DNA of 64,000 bases from Gillisella taibaishanensis (lineage in GTDB: Bacteria > Pseudomonadota > Alphaproteobacteria > Rhizobiales > Rhizobiaceae): NCBI RefSeq assembly GCF_001938985.1, contig NZ_MKIN01000022.1, positions 744,001-808,000 on the forward strand. Direction: 5' to 3'. Position 1 is the first letter of the stretch; each line of letters starts with the position of its first letter. The position numbers were made by a program, and so were the translations under genes. Shown here piece by piece: positions 50,150 through 59,403 of the stretch. Under the pieces are notes generated by a model. It was given only the letters and a program-made list of their open reading frames with translations. It ran no database searches and had not been told where the DNA came from.

Positions 50150-50710
50150 ATGGAAAATAAAATCCAGATGTATTTCCCGTACGATTTTAAGTCCGCAGGG
50201 AAATTTTCCTTGCAATCCATAAACTCGGTTGCGTTTGGGTACTACTACGAGCTTCAATACATTAGAGGAACAAAGGGCGGCATCAAACCAGTTCGACGCG
50301 CAATATTCATCTCTAATGAAGAAGCACTGCTTTCAGCAGAATCAAACAGAACAGAAGGAACCGCATTTAGAATCTGTGCGATTAATACGCTATTCTTCTC
50401 GGGAGATCGGAATTTTGTTTTTTTCGAAAACGAAAATGACATAGAATTTAAAGATACATTACTAAATAGAGATTTTGATATTCAATCAGCTTTGCGGATC
50501 ATTTCGCAGACAAACCAGCTTTGGTTCGGACCGATTAATTCCCGTGAAAAGAAAAAAAGGAAGGGAGGGTGGGATTTGCATTCGAAATCATACTGCGGAA
50601 ATTATCAGTTGTGCTGGACCAGAGAGAAGTCGTCCCGCAGGAGATATAAAAAAATCAACCGCATAAAAAAATCCCTTTTAGGGATTATCATCGCCGGAGC
50701 TTGTTGCTGA
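50150..50710 (+). CDS. AT-rich orphan ORF, possibly acquired
   Basis: A 186-residue open frame with base composition far below its neighbours (many A/T codons, Lys/Asn/Ile/Phe-rich). It begins MENKIQMYFPYDFKSAGKFS, has aromatic-rich segments (VAFGYYYELQYIRG, INTLFFSGDRNFVFFENEND) and a basic C-terminus ending in a short hydrophobic stretch (LLGIIIAGACC). No family is recognised. There is no strong ribosome-binding site, and the last part overlaps an AT-rich hairpin and the ribosome-binding site of the ABC ATPase gene. It separates dihydropyrimidinase from its transporter genes. It may be a real foreign gene, a fragment, or chance; I lean to a real or recently decayed insertion. Confidence 0.5.
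   Translation: MENKIQMYFPYDFKSAGKFSLQSINSVAFGYYYELQYIRGTKGGIKPVRRAIFISNEEALLSAESNRTEGTAFRICAINTLFFSGDRNFVFFENENDIEFKDTLLNRDFDIQSALRIISQTNQLWFGPINSREKKKRKGGWDLHSKSYCGNYQLCWTREKSSRRRYKKINRIKKSLLGIIIAGACC
50664..50686 (-). terminator. hairpin with reverse-strand T-run
   Basis: AATCCC (50670-50675) and GGGATT (50681-50686), preceded on the plus strand by AAAAAA. Read on the reverse strand this is a stem followed by TTTTTT, a rho-independent terminator shape, although no reverse-strand gene is seen nearby. Confidence 0.45.
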
Positions 50711-51502
50711 ATGACAGACAATCCCTACTCCGTCGTCTCTGCCAAAGACCTCTGTCTGACCTTCCAGACCAATGATGGGCCGGTGCATGCGCTGTCCAAC
50801 GTGGATCTGGAGGTGAAAAAAGGCGATTTCGTTTCCTTCATCGGCCCGTCCGGCTGCGGCAAGACCACGTTTTTGCGGGTGATTGCCGATCTGGAGCGGC
50901 ACACGTCAGGCAACATCACCGTTAACGGCATGACGCCTGAAAATGCCCGCAAGGAGCGCTCCTACGGCTATGTCTTCCAGGCGGCAGCGCTCTACCCCTG
51001 GCGCACCATCGAGCAGAATATCGCGCTCCCGCTGGAAATCATGGCCTATAGCACTGACGAGAAGAGAAAGCGGATCGAGCAGACACTCGAGCTGGTCAAT
51101 CTCGCAGGCTTCGGCAAGAAATTCCCCTGGCAGCTCTCAGGCGGCATGCAGCAGCGCGCTTCCATTGCCCGCGCCCTCGCCTTCGATGCCGATCTGCTGT
51201 TGATGGACGAGCCCTTCGGGGCGCTGGACGAAATCGTCCGCGACCATCTCAACGAGCAATTGCTGAAGCTCTGGGACCGGACCAACAAGACCATCTGTTT
51301 CGTCACCCACTCGATCCCGGAAGCCGTCTATCTCTCCACCAAGATCGTGGTGATGAGTCCTCGGCCCGGTCGCGTCACCGACGTGATCGAGTCCACCCTG
51401 CCGCGCGAACGGCCACTGGGGATCAGGGAAACGCCGGAATTTCTGGAAATCGCGCATCGCGTGCGCGAGGGTCTGCGGGCGGGGCATAGCTATGATGAAT
51501 AG
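50711..51502 (+). CDS. ABC transporter ATP-binding protein (NitT/TauT type)
   Basis: A 263-residue ATPase that energises import by the two permeases encoded next. Walker A is GPSGCGKTT (near 44), the Q-loop VFQAAALYPWRT, the signature LSGGMQQRASIARAL and Walker B LLLMDEPFGALDE, followed by the H-loop VTHSIPEA. This is the nitrate/sulfonate/hydroxymethylpyrimidine subfamily. ATG 50711 directly follows the stop of the AT-rich ORF; GGAG lies 11 bases upstream. Because it sits after dihydropyrimidinase, a pyrimidine or derivative is the likely cargo. Confidence 0.95.
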   Translation: MTDNPYSVVSAKDLCLTFQTNDGPVHALSNVDLEVKKGDFVSFIGPSGCGKTTFLRVIADLERHTSGNITVNGMTPENARKERSYGYVFQAAALYPWRTIEQNIALPLEIMAYSTDEKRKRIEQTLELVNLAGFGKKFPWQLSGGMQQRASIARALAFDADLLLMDEPFGALDEIVRDHLNEQLLKLWDRTNKTICFVTHSIPEAVYLSTKIVVMSPRPGRVTDVIESTLPRERPLGIRETPEFLEIAHRVREGLRAGHSYDE

Positions 51503-51547
51503 AGTGCTGGTGTATGGCGCTATGCGCGGCACGAGAGGTGCAACCCC

Positions 51548-52423
51548 ATGACCAACCTCCGCGCCCGCATCCTTCCCGTTCTCACTGTCATCCTGGCCAT
51601 CCTGATCGTCTGGCATGTCTTCGTCGTCATCCTCAACGCACCCTTCGTGCGCGATCAGGCAGCACGGGCGGGCGAGACTGTAAGCTTTGCCCAGGTCGTC
51701 GAGCAAACCTTCAACCAGGAACGGCCGGTGCTGCCCGCGCCGCATCAGATCATCGCAGAGCTCTGGGACACGACCATCGACAAGCCGATCACGTCAAAAC
51801 GCAGCCTTGTCTATCATGCCTGGGTGACGCTGTCGGCGACGCTGGCGGGCTTTGGCATGGGCACGGCGCTCGGCATTCTGCTGGCCATCGGCATCGTCCA
51901 TAACCGGGCGATGGACAAGTCGCTGATGCCCTGGGTGATCGCCAGCCAGACCATTCCAATCATTGCGGTGGCGCCGATGATAATCGTGGTGCTGAATGCC
52001 ATCGGCATATCAGGGCTGATGCCGAAGGCGCTGATCTCGACCTATCTGTCGTTCTTTCCGGTGGTTGTCGGCATGGTCAAGGGCCTGCGTAGTCCAGATG
52101 CGATCCTGATCGATCTGATGCGCACCTATTACGCCAGCAAGACCCAAACGTTCTGGAAGCTGCGGATGCCGGCTGCAATGCCCTACCTCTTCACCTCGCT
52201 GAAAGTCGCGATTGCCATTTCGCTTGTCGGAGCTATCGTCGGGGAATTGCCGACGGGCGCTGTGGCAGGCCTTGGCGCGCGGCTGCTGTCGGGCTCCTAC
52301 TATGGCCAGACGGTGCAGATCTGGGCCGCTTTGTTCATGGCGGCCGGGCTTGCCGCCATTCTGGTGGCGCTGATCGGGGTTGCGCATAGCGCCGTGCTGA
52401 AACGGATGGGAGAGCGGGCATGA
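51548..52423 (+). CDS. ABC transporter permease (pyrimidine-type importer)
   Basis: A 291-residue inner-membrane permease of the NitT/TauT type with about six membrane segments (first near residues 9-30) and the EAA loop region (LIDLMRTYYASKTQTFWKLRMPAAMPYLF) that contacts the ATPase. GAGG lies about 8 bases before the ATG. Its last four bases overlap the start of the second permease (ATGA), so the two are translated together and probably form a heterodimeric channel. Confidence 0.93.
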   Translation: MTNLRARILPVLTVILAILIVWHVFVVILNAPFVRDQAARAGETVSFAQVVEQTFNQERPVLPAPHQIIAELWDTTIDKPITSKRSLVYHAWVTLSATLAGFGMGTALGILLAIGIVHNRAMDKSLMPWVIASQTIPIIAVAPMIIVVLNAIGISGLMPKALISTYLSFFPVVVGMVKGLRSPDAILIDLMRTYYASKTQTFWKLRMPAAMPYLFTSLKVAIAISLVGAIVGELPTGAVAGLGARLLSGSYYGQTVQIWAALFMAAGLAAILVALIGVAHSAVLKRMGERA

Positions 52424-53286
52424 ATTTCTACCTGATCTTCGCCCTCACCTTCTGGCTCGCCGCCTGGGCGATCAACGAATGGCTGGTGCGCCGCCGCTTT
52501 ACGGAGCCTGGCCTGCAAAGGGCGGCCAATCTTGCCGTGCCGCTGCTGTTTGGTGTGACGCTGCTGGTGATCTGGGAATGCGTGGTGCGCGGCTTCGACA
52601 TTCCGTCGATCCTGCTGCCGGCGCCCAGCATGATCTGGACGCGGCTGATCCATTCCCTGCCGATTCTTTGGGCCGATTTCCAGCAAACCTTCCTGAAATC
52701 GGTGATCACAGGCTATGTCGCTGGCTGCGGGTTGGGCTTCGTCGTAGCAGTCCTGATCGACCGCTCGCCCTTCCTGAAGCAAGGCCTTTTGCCGATCGGC
52801 AATTTCGTCTCCGCGCTTCCGGTGGTCGGCATCGCACCGATCATGGTCATGTGGTTCGGCTTCGACTGGCCCTCGAAAGTGGCCGTTGTCGTGATCATGA
52901 CCTTCTTCCCCATGCTGGTGAACACCGTGCAGGGCCTGTCCGCGGCCAGCAATATGGAGCGCGACCTGATGCGCACCTATGCCGCCAGCTGGTGGCAGAC
53001 GCTGATCAAGCTCAGGCTGCCCGCCGCGTGGCCCTTCATCTTCAACGCGCTGAAGATCAATTCGACGCTGGCGCTGATCGGTGCCATCGTCGCGGAATTC
53101 TTCGGCACGCCCATCGTCGGCATGGGCTTTCGCATCTCGACCGAGGTCGGCCGCAGCAATGTCGATATGGTCTGGGCTGAAATTGCGGTGGCGGCGCTGG
53201 CCGGCTCCGTCTTCTATGGTTTGGTGGCGCTGACTGAAAAGGCCGTCACCTTCTGGCATCCGTCTGTCCGTGGTGGGCAACGCTGA
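52420..53286 (+). CDS. ABC transporter permease, second subunit
   Basis: A 288-residue permease paralogous to the preceding one, with matching membrane layout and EAA loop (MERDLMRTYAASWWQTLIKL followed by RLPAAWPFIF). ATGA overlap with the upstream gene. The substrate-binding protein gene follows after 32 bases. Confidence 0.93.
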   Translation: MNFYLIFALTFWLAAWAINEWLVRRRFTEPGLQRAANLAVPLLFGVTLLVIWECVVRGFDIPSILLPAPSMIWTRLIHSLPILWADFQQTFLKSVITGYVAGCGLGFVVAVLIDRSPFLKQGLLPIGNFVSALPVVGIAPIMVMWFGFDWPSKVAVVVIMTFFPMLVNTVQGLSAASNMERDLMRTYAASWWQTLIKLRLPAAWPFIFNALKINSTLALIGAIVAEFFGTPIVGMGFRISTEVGRSNVDMVWAEIAVAALAGSVFYGLVALTEKAVTFWHPSVRGGQR

Positions 53287-53318
53287 TACAAGGCTCAATA
53301 ACAAGAGAGGGAACGATA

Positions 53319-54323
53319 ATGAAAAATAAAATCGCTTCACTACTGATGGCAGGCACCGTGTCCTTGCTGGCCATGCAGGTACCAATGCAGGCCCAGGCAG
53401 CCGACAAGCTGACCCTGCAGCTGAAATGGGTGACCCAGGCGCAGTTCGCCGGCTATTACGTCGCCAAAGACAAGGGCTATTACAAGGAAGAAGGCCTCGA
53501 CGTCGACATCAAGCCCGGCGGTCCCGATATTGCTCCGGCCCAGGTTCTGGCCGGCGGCGGTGCCGATGTGATCGTCGATTGGCTGCCGTCAGCGCTGGCC
53601 ACTCGCGAAAAGGGCGTACCGCTCGTCAACATCGCCCAGCCTTTCAAGCATTCCGGCATGATGCTGACCTGTCTCAAGGAAAGCGGCGTCAAGACTCCGG
53701 CCGATTTCAAGGGCAAGACGCTGGGCGTCTGGTTCTTCGGCAATGAATATCCCTTCCTGTCCTGGATGGCACATCTGGGCATCAAGACCGACGGCAGCGC
53801 CGATGGCGTGAAGGTGCTGAAGCAGGGCTTCAACGTCGACCCGCTGCTGCAGAAGCAGGCCGCCTGCATTTCCACCATGACCTATAACGAATACTGGCAG
53901 GTTATCGATGCCGGCATCAAGCCGGACCAGTTGATCACCTTCCCCTATGAGAAGGAAGGCGTCGCCACCCTTGAAGACGGTCTCTACGTGCTGGAGCCGA
54001 AGCTGAAGGACGCAGCCTTCAAGGAAAAGATGGTCAAGTTCGTGCGCGCTTCGATGAAGGGCTGGAAATGGGCTGAAAAGAACCCGGATGCCGCAGCCGG
54101 CATCGTGCTCGACAATGACGCGTCAGGCGCCCAGACCGAAAAGCACCAGAAGCGGATGATGAGCGAAGTCGCCAAGCTGACCGAAGGTTCCAAGGGCGCC
54201 CTTGACGAGGCTGATTACAAGCGCACCGTTGCCACCCTACTGGGCGGCGGCTCCGATCCTGTCATTTCCAAGGAACCGGTCGGCGCTTACACCCATGAAA
54301 TCACCGATGCCGCACTGAAATAG
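53319..54323 (+). CDS. ABC transporter substrate-binding protein (NMT1/THI5-like)
   Basis: A 334-residue periplasmic binding protein. Residues 1-27 are a Sec signal peptide (cleavage after AQA). The NMT1/THI5 fold shows LQLKWVTQAQFAGYYVAKDKGYYKEEGLDV, the family hallmark (KW..QAQFAGYYVA), and GGADVIVDWLPSALA. Proteins of this type bind pyrimidines such as N-formyl-aminopyrimidine or hydroxymethylpyrimidine. Placed next to the uracil degradation genes it probably captures uracil, thymine or dihydropyrimidines. GAGAGGGA precedes the ATG. Confidence 0.94.
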   Translation: MKNKIASLLMAGTVSLLAMQVPMQAQAADKLTLQLKWVTQAQFAGYYVAKDKGYYKEEGLDVDIKPGGPDIAPAQVLAGGGADVIVDWLPSALATREKGVPLVNIAQPFKHSGMMLTCLKESGVKTPADFKGKTLGVWFFGNEYPFLSWMAHLGIKTDGSADGVKVLKQGFNVDPLLQKQAACISTMTYNEYWQVIDAGIKPDQLITFPYEKEGVATLEDGLYVLEPKLKDAAFKEKMVKFVRASMKGWKWAEKNPDAAAGIVLDNDASGAQTEKHQKRMMSEVAKLTEGSKGALDEADYKRTVATLLGGGSDPVISKEPVGAYTHEITDAALK

Positions 54324-54351
54324 TCTGCACGATCTTCAACTTAAAATGTAT

Positions 54352-54377
54352 CCGCCGCCATGGCTCCATGGCGGCGG
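54352..54377. terminator. GC-rich palindrome after the ABC operon
   Basis: CCGCCGCCATGG (54352-54363) and CCATGGCGGCGG (54366-54377) form a near-continuous palindrome 29 bases after the stop of the binding-protein gene. The downstream bases contain only a short T-run, so it is a likely but imperfect terminator. Confidence 0.5.
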
Positions 54378-54668
54378 CGCGCTTTCAAGGTCAGGTTCGG
54401 CAACACTGAAGCTGAAGCCGGCCAGAAGATTCTTCCTTTAATTTCATATTGGTACAGGTCTAGCCAAAGGATCTGCGCAATCCCCGAGTATCGCGGTTCG
54501 GTCAGATCCGAGCGCCGCCGTGACCCTACCGTTTCCTTTACCTCATTTTGCGGTGCACGGCCTCATTGCAGTGCCATAACCGGGAACGCCATTGCGCCGC
54601 CTTCGGCCCTGTCGTAACCTCCACCCATTAAAACCAGGGTTTTCCCCAATTGGGCAGGCCTCGACTTT

Positions 54669-54703
54669 CTATTTAAAACCATTTCGACCTATTTAAAACC
54701 ATT
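54669..54703. promoter_or_regulatory. direct repeat CTATTTAAAACCATT x2, 20-base period
   Basis: Identical 15-base units at 54669-54683 and 54689-54703, exactly 20 bases (about two helical turns) apart. Such spacing puts both copies on the same face of the DNA, as for two regulator dimers. Confidence 0.5.
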
Positions 54704-54706
54704 GCG

Positions 54707-54727
54707 GCCATATTAGTGTATTATGGC
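54707..54727. promoter_or_regulatory. inverted repeat GCCATA-N9-TATGGC
   Basis: GCCATA (54707-54712) and TATGGC (54722-54727), adjacent to the direct repeat and about 95 bases before the efflux start. This is a plausible operator of an unlinked TetR/LysR-type regulator. Confidence 0.4.
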
Positions 54728-54819
54728 ATAGCCATAGATCCCCAAGGGATTTTAAAAGCCATGTTCAAGATTTTGACGTGCCTGGCCGGCGAACACCGGG
54801 CAGCGGGAGGACAGCAAGC

Positions 54820-56094
54820 GTGACAGATCCTATTCATCCGGTTTTGCCGGGGATTGCGCGTGCGACATCGCGCCTGGCGCCTGTTGTGCTCGGCATCGCG
54901 CTGCTGCTGCCGCTTTCCAGTGCTGCCGTTGCCGAATCTGTTCCGGCCCAGTCAGCCCCGCCGCCGGCTGACAGCCAGCTGCCCGCCATCGTCGTGGCCG
55001 AGGCCGGCACCGCGACGCTGACCGACAAGGTCATCGGCACCGGCAGCATCAAGGCGGTCGAGGAAATTTATGTCCAGCCGGAAGTGGATGGCCTCGCCAT
55101 CCGCAACCTGCTGGCCGATGTCGGCGACAAGGTCAAGGCGGGTCAGGTTCTCGCCACGCTGGATGGCGACAGCCTGATCCTGCAGAAGGCGCAATATGCC
55201 GCCAACCAGGCCAAGGCCGAGGCGTCCCTCGCCCAGAACAAGATCCAGCTGATCGATGCGCAGGCGAGCGCCGCAGAAGCCGAGCGGCAATTGACACGCG
55301 GCCAGTCGCTGGTCACAGGCGGCACGATTTCCACAGCCCAGGTTCAGCAATACGAAACATCTGCTATAAATGCCCGCAACAAGGTGGACAGCGCCCGCCA
55401 GGCCATCACCATTGCCGAGGCCGAATTGAAGGTCGTGATCAGTCAGGTCGCCGATCTCGACCTGAAACTTGCCCGCACCGACATCAAGGCACCCTTTGGC
55501 GGGCTGATCACCGCCCGCAATGCCCGCATAGGCGCCATTGCTGCCGGCTCCGGCCAGCAGCTGTTCACCATCATCCGCGAAGGCAAGATCGAGCTGGTCG
55601 CAGAGGTTTCGGAAAGCGACATGCAAAAGATGCAGGTCGGCCAACCCGCAGAAATCACCATTGCCGGGCAGGTCAAGCCGATCAGCGGCCATGTTCGGCT
55701 GATCTCTCCCGCCATCAGCGCCACGACCCGGCTGGGCGACGTGCATGTCCTGCTCGACGACAGCGATGCCGCCCGCCAGGGCATGTATGCCAGCGCGGTC
55801 ATCACCGTCGCCTCGGCCTCCGGCATCGCCCTGCCACTCTCGGCCATCGACAGCAGCAAGGCTGGCAGCTTTACCCGCGTGGTCGAAAAAGGCGTTGTGC
55901 GCCAGGTGAAAATCGAGACCGGCATCGTTGAAAACGGGATGATCCAAGTGACCTCGGGCATCAAAACAGGCGACCTCGTGGTGCTGAAGGCCGGCGCCTT
56001 CGTGCGTGACGGCGACCGGGTGCGTCCGGTGAAAGAAGGCGCCAGCCATGCTTCGGCAGAGGCATCGGGCCAATCCACGACCGTTTCGAACTGA
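54820..56094 (+). CDS. RND efflux periplasmic adaptor (membrane fusion protein)
   Basis: A 424-residue periplasmic adaptor that links an inner-membrane RND pump to an outer-membrane channel. An N-terminal hydrophobic export signal (to about residue 40) is followed by the lipoyl domain (YVQPEVDGLAIRNLLADVGD), a long alpha-hairpin (90-180), the second lipoyl part (DIKAPFGGLITARNARIGA), a beta-barrel and the membrane-proximal domain. GTG 54820 with GGGAGGA 8 bases upstream is the best start; GTG 54778 is in frame but lacks such a site. The pump gene follows after 12 bases. Confidence 0.93.
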   Translation: MTDPIHPVLPGIARATSRLAPVVLGIALLLPLSSAAVAESVPAQSAPPPADSQLPAIVVAEAGTATLTDKVIGTGSIKAVEEIYVQPEVDGLAIRNLLADVGDKVKAGQVLATLDGDSLILQKAQYAANQAKAEASLAQNKIQLIDAQASAAEAERQLTRGQSLVTGGTISTAQVQQYETSAINARNKVDSARQAITIAEAELKVVISQVADLDLKLARTDIKAPFGGLITARNARIGAIAAGSGQQLFTIIREGKIELVAEVSESDMQKMQVGQPAEITIAGQVKPISGHVRLISPAISATTRLGDVHVLLDDSDAARQGMYASAVITVASASGIALPLSAIDSSKAGSFTRVVEKGVVRQVKIETGIVENGMIQVTSGIKTGDLVVLKAGAFVRDGDRVRPVKEGASHASAEASGQSTTVSN

Positions 56095-56106
56095 CGAGGC
56101 AAGACG

Positions 56107-59100
56107 ATGAATTTCTCCGCCTGGTCGATCCGCAATCCCATCGCTCCGCTGCTTGGCTTCTTTCTGTTGATGGTGCTGGGCTTCCAGTCCTTCCAGCGCC
56201 TGCCGATCACCCGTTTTCCGAATATCGATGTGCCTGTGGTGTCGATCAGCGTTACCCAGAGCGGCGCCTCGCCATCCGAGCTGGAAATGCAGGTGACCAA
56301 GGAGGTCGAGGATGCCGTAGCCTCGATCAACGGCGTCGATGAAATCTCCTCCAAGGTCAATGATGGCCTGTCCGTCACCTCTGTGGTGTTCCGCATCGAA
56401 ATTCCCACTGCTCAGGCGGTGCAAGACGTCAAGGATGCCGTTGACCGGATCAGGAACGATCTGCCGGCAGGCATCGACGCGCCCATCGTCACGAAGGTCG
56501 ATGTCGAGGGACAGGCGATCCAGACCTTTGCCGTTTCGGCACCGAATATGACGCTGGAGGAGCTGTCCTGGTTCGTCGATGACACGATCAAGCGGGCCCT
56601 TCAGGGCCAGAAGGGCATTGGCCGCATCGACCGTATCGGCGGCGCCGATCGGGAAATCCGTATCGAGCTGGATCCGGACCGGCTGAATGCGCTCGGTATC
56701 ACCGCAGCCGATGTCAACAAGCAGCTTCGCGGCACCAACGTCGATATCGGCTCTGGCCGAGGCCAGGTGGCAGGCGCCGAACAGGCGATCCGCGTGCTCG
56801 GCGATAGCCGCAATGTCAGGGCGCTCGCCAATACCACCATTGCGCTGTCATCGGATCGCTTCGTCAAGCTCGCTGACCTCGGCCGGATCATCGACACCTA
56901 TCAGGAGCCGAAGAGCTTCGCGCTGTTCGACAACCAACCGGTCGTCTCCTTCTCGGTATTTCGCTCCAAGGGTGCCTCCGACGTGGCAGTTGCCGAACTG
57001 GTAGCGAAAAGCCTGGACGACGTCCGCGCCAAGAACCCCGGCGTCGGCATCAACCTGATCAGTGACTTCGTCTATTTCACCTATGGCAATTACACCGCCG
57101 CCATCGACACATTGCTGGAAGGCGCGATTCTGGCCGTCATCGTTGTCTTCCTGTTCCTGCGCAACTGGCGCGCCACGATCATTTCAGCCATCGCGCTGCC
57201 GCTTTCGGCCATCCCGACTTTCTGGATTCTCGACCTGATGGGCTTTTCGCTCAACCTGGTCAGCTTCCTGGCGCTAACGCTGGCAACCGGCATCCTGGTC
57301 GACGATGCCATCGTCGAAATTGAAAACATCGCCCGCCATATCAAGATGGGCAAGTCGCCCTACCGGGCCGCCATCGAGGCTGCAGACGAAATCGGTCTGG
57401 CTGTTATCGCCACCACCTTTACCATCGTCGCCGTCTTCGTGCCGGTGTCCTTCATGGGCGGCATTCCCGGCCAATATTTCATCCAGTTCGGCCTGACTGT
57501 CGCTTTCTCCGTAATGTTTTCGCTGCTGGTCGCCCGGCTGATCACACCGATGATGGCCGCCTATCTGATGCGCCCGGAAGACGGCCATGACGATGACGAG
57601 CATGGCGAAGGCCGGTTCATGCAGCTTTATACCAAGCTGGTGCGGACAACGACGCGAACCTGGCTCTATCGCTACCTGACGCTCGCCGCAGCCCTGGTAT
57701 TTCTGGTCGTCTCCGTCGGCCTGCTGCTGCGCGTGCCCACCAGTTTCATGCCCCCGGAAGATGCCGGCCGTGTCACTCTGTCAGTAGAACTTCCGCCCAA
57801 TGCGACGCTGGCGGAAACCGAGATCCGCGCCCGCCAGATCACCGCCGCCTTGCAACCGCTGCCCGGCGTCGAGGCCGTGTTCGTGCAGGGCGGCACCTCG
57901 CCCGCCGGTGATCTCGAATTGCGCCGCGCCGCCGTGACCCTGCATCTGTTCAGGATCGAGCATTCGCTGGTCAAGACGGTGGTCAACAAGCTAATCGGCG
58001 GCTTGCCGTTGATCGGTCCTTTGCTGCCAAAAATGACTGCCGACGGTCGTACCATCCCGCAATGGCAGATCGAGCAGGCAGCCTTTGCCAAGCTGCGCGA
58101 CATTCCCGATATCCGCGTTCAGAAGATGAACGACCGCGGCGCCCGCGACATGGCCTTCTACTTCCTGTCCAAGAACGAGGACGACCTGACCAATGCCGTC
58201 AGCATTCTCGAAGCCAAGCTGCGCACCGTGCCCGTTCTCGCCAATGTCAGCGCCGACGGCTCCCTGCCCCGGCCGGAATTGCAGATCCGCCCGAAGCCGG
58301 ATGAGATGGCAAGGCTTGGCATCACCGCTCAGCAGGTTTCTGAAACCGTGCGGGTGGCGACGATCGGCGATATCGATGCGCAATTGCCGAAGATCTCGCT
58401 CGATGACCGGCTGATCCCGATCCGGGTTCAGGCCGCTCTCGACCAGCGCCGCAATCTCGGCGCGATCCGGGCGCTGAAGATCAAGAGTGCCTCGGGTTCG
58501 ATGGTGCCGCTGTCGACCGTGGCCGACATCGACTACAGCCAGGGCATCAGCTCGATCAAGCGCAACCACCGCGACCGGGTCGTTTCCATCGGCGCCGACT
58601 TGCCGCAGGGCGTGGCGCTGGATACAGCGACGGCCGCCTTCAAGAAGGCAGTGGCCGAGGCCAATATCCCCGCCAGCGTCTACCTGAAGGAAACCGGCGA
58701 TACCAAGGTGCAGCAGGAAATGCTGACGAGCTTCGTCAACGCGATGATCCTCGGCCTGCTGTTGGTGCTGACCGTGCTGATCCTGCTGTTCAAGGATATC
58801 ATCCAGCCCTTCACCATCCTCCTGTCGCTGCCGCTTGCCATTGGTGGCGTGGCGGTGGCGCTGATGATGACCCACAACGCGCTGTCCATGCCTGTGCTGA
58901 TCGGCATCCTGATGCTTATGGGCATCGTCACCAAGAACGCCATCCTGTTGATCGATTTCGCCATCGAAATGCGGCGCCACGGCATGGAGCGGGTCGAGGC
59001 CATGGTCGAGGCTGGCCGCAAGCGCGCCCGGCCGATCATCATGACCTCCATTGCCATGTCCGCCGGCATGCTGCCGTCAGCGCTCGGCGTGGGCGAAGGC

Positions 59101-59403
59101 GGCTCCTTCCGCTCGCCAATGGCGATTGCCGTGATCGGCGGCATCATCGTGTCGACGGTGATGAGCCTTGTGGTCGTGCCCTGCTTCTTCCTTGTGATGG
59201 ACGACCTGTCCCGCCTGCTCGGCGCCACCTTCGGCCGCCTGGTCGGCAGCAAGGAACATGAGCGCCCTGTCCTCGATCCGGCCGCCCTGACCGAGTTGCA
59301 GGAAGCCACCGCCGGCCGCGTCGCCACCCTGGAGACCCGCGTCAACGGACTTGAAACTGGCATTGGCAGCAACCCGCAGCGGCGCTTTTCAAGCGGGCCG
59401 TAA
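56107..59403 (+). CDS. RND-family efflux pump, inner-membrane subunit
   Basis: A 1098-residue proton-driven pump of the HAE1/AcrB type. The two-fold layout shows an N-terminal helix (SIRNPIAPLLGFFLLMVLGF), a large periplasmic porter domain (40-330), a first bundle (330-470) with ATGILVDDAIVEIENIARHI containing the proton-relay aspartates, a second porter domain (560-850) and the second bundle (860-1040) with GIVTKNAILLIDFAIE. Substrates cannot be told; multidrug or plant phenolics are typical in rhizobia. The C-terminal 60 residues form a short coiled-coil-like extension (LTELQEATAGRVATLETRVN). No outer-membrane channel gene is adjacent. GAGG precedes the ATG. Confidence 0.95.
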   Translation: MNFSAWSIRNPIAPLLGFFLLMVLGFQSFQRLPITRFPNIDVPVVSISVTQSGASPSELEMQVTKEVEDAVASINGVDEISSKVNDGLSVTSVVFRIEIPTAQAVQDVKDAVDRIRNDLPAGIDAPIVTKVDVEGQAIQTFAVSAPNMTLEELSWFVDDTIKRALQGQKGIGRIDRIGGADREIRIELDPDRLNALGITAADVNKQLRGTNVDIGSGRGQVAGAEQAIRVLGDSRNVRALANTTIALSSDRFVKLADLGRIIDTYQEPKSFALFDNQPVVSFSVFRSKGASDVAVAELVAKSLDDVRAKNPGVGINLISDFVYFTYGNYTAAIDTLLEGAILAVIVVFLFLRNWRATIISAIALPLSAIPTFWILDLMGFSLNLVSFLALTLATGILVDDAIVEIENIARHIKMGKSPYRAAIEAADEIGLAVIATTFTIVAVFVPVSFMGGIPGQYFIQFGLTVAFSVMFSLLVARLITPMMAAYLMRPEDGHDDDEHGEGRFMQLYTKLVRTTTRTWLYRYLTLAAALVFLVVSVGLLLRVPTSFMPPEDAGRVTLSVELPPNATLAETEIRARQITAALQPLPGVEAVFVQGGTSPAGDLELRRAAVTLHLFRIEHSLVKTVVNKLIGGLPLIGPLLPKMTADGRTIPQWQIEQAAFAKLRDIPDIRVQKMNDRGARDMAFYFLSKNEDDLTNAVSILEAKLRTVPVLANVSADGSLPRPELQIRPKPDEMARLGITAQQVSETVRVATIGDIDAQLPKISLDDRLIPIRVQAALDQRRNLGAIRALKIKSASGSMVPLSTVADIDYSQGISSIKRNHRDRVVSIGADLPQGVALDTATAAFKKAVAEANIPASVYLKETGDTKVQQEMLTSFVNAMILGLLLVLTVLILLFKDIIQPFTILLSLPLAIGGVAVALMMTHNALSMPVLIGILMLMGIVTKNAILLIDFAIEMRRHGMERVEAMVEAGRKRARPIIMTSIAMSAGMLPSALGVGEGGSFRSPMAIAVIGGIIVSTVMSLVVVPCFFLVMDDLSRLLGATFGRLVGSKEHERPVLDPAALTELQEATAGRVATLETRVNGLETGIGSNPQRRFSSGP

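Larger units (their letters stand above)
54378..54819. other. intergenic promoter region of the RND efflux operon
   Basis: No gene is supported. It contains a direct repeat (54669-54703) and an inverted repeat (54707-54727), annotated separately, close to the start of the efflux operon. Confidence 0.4.
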
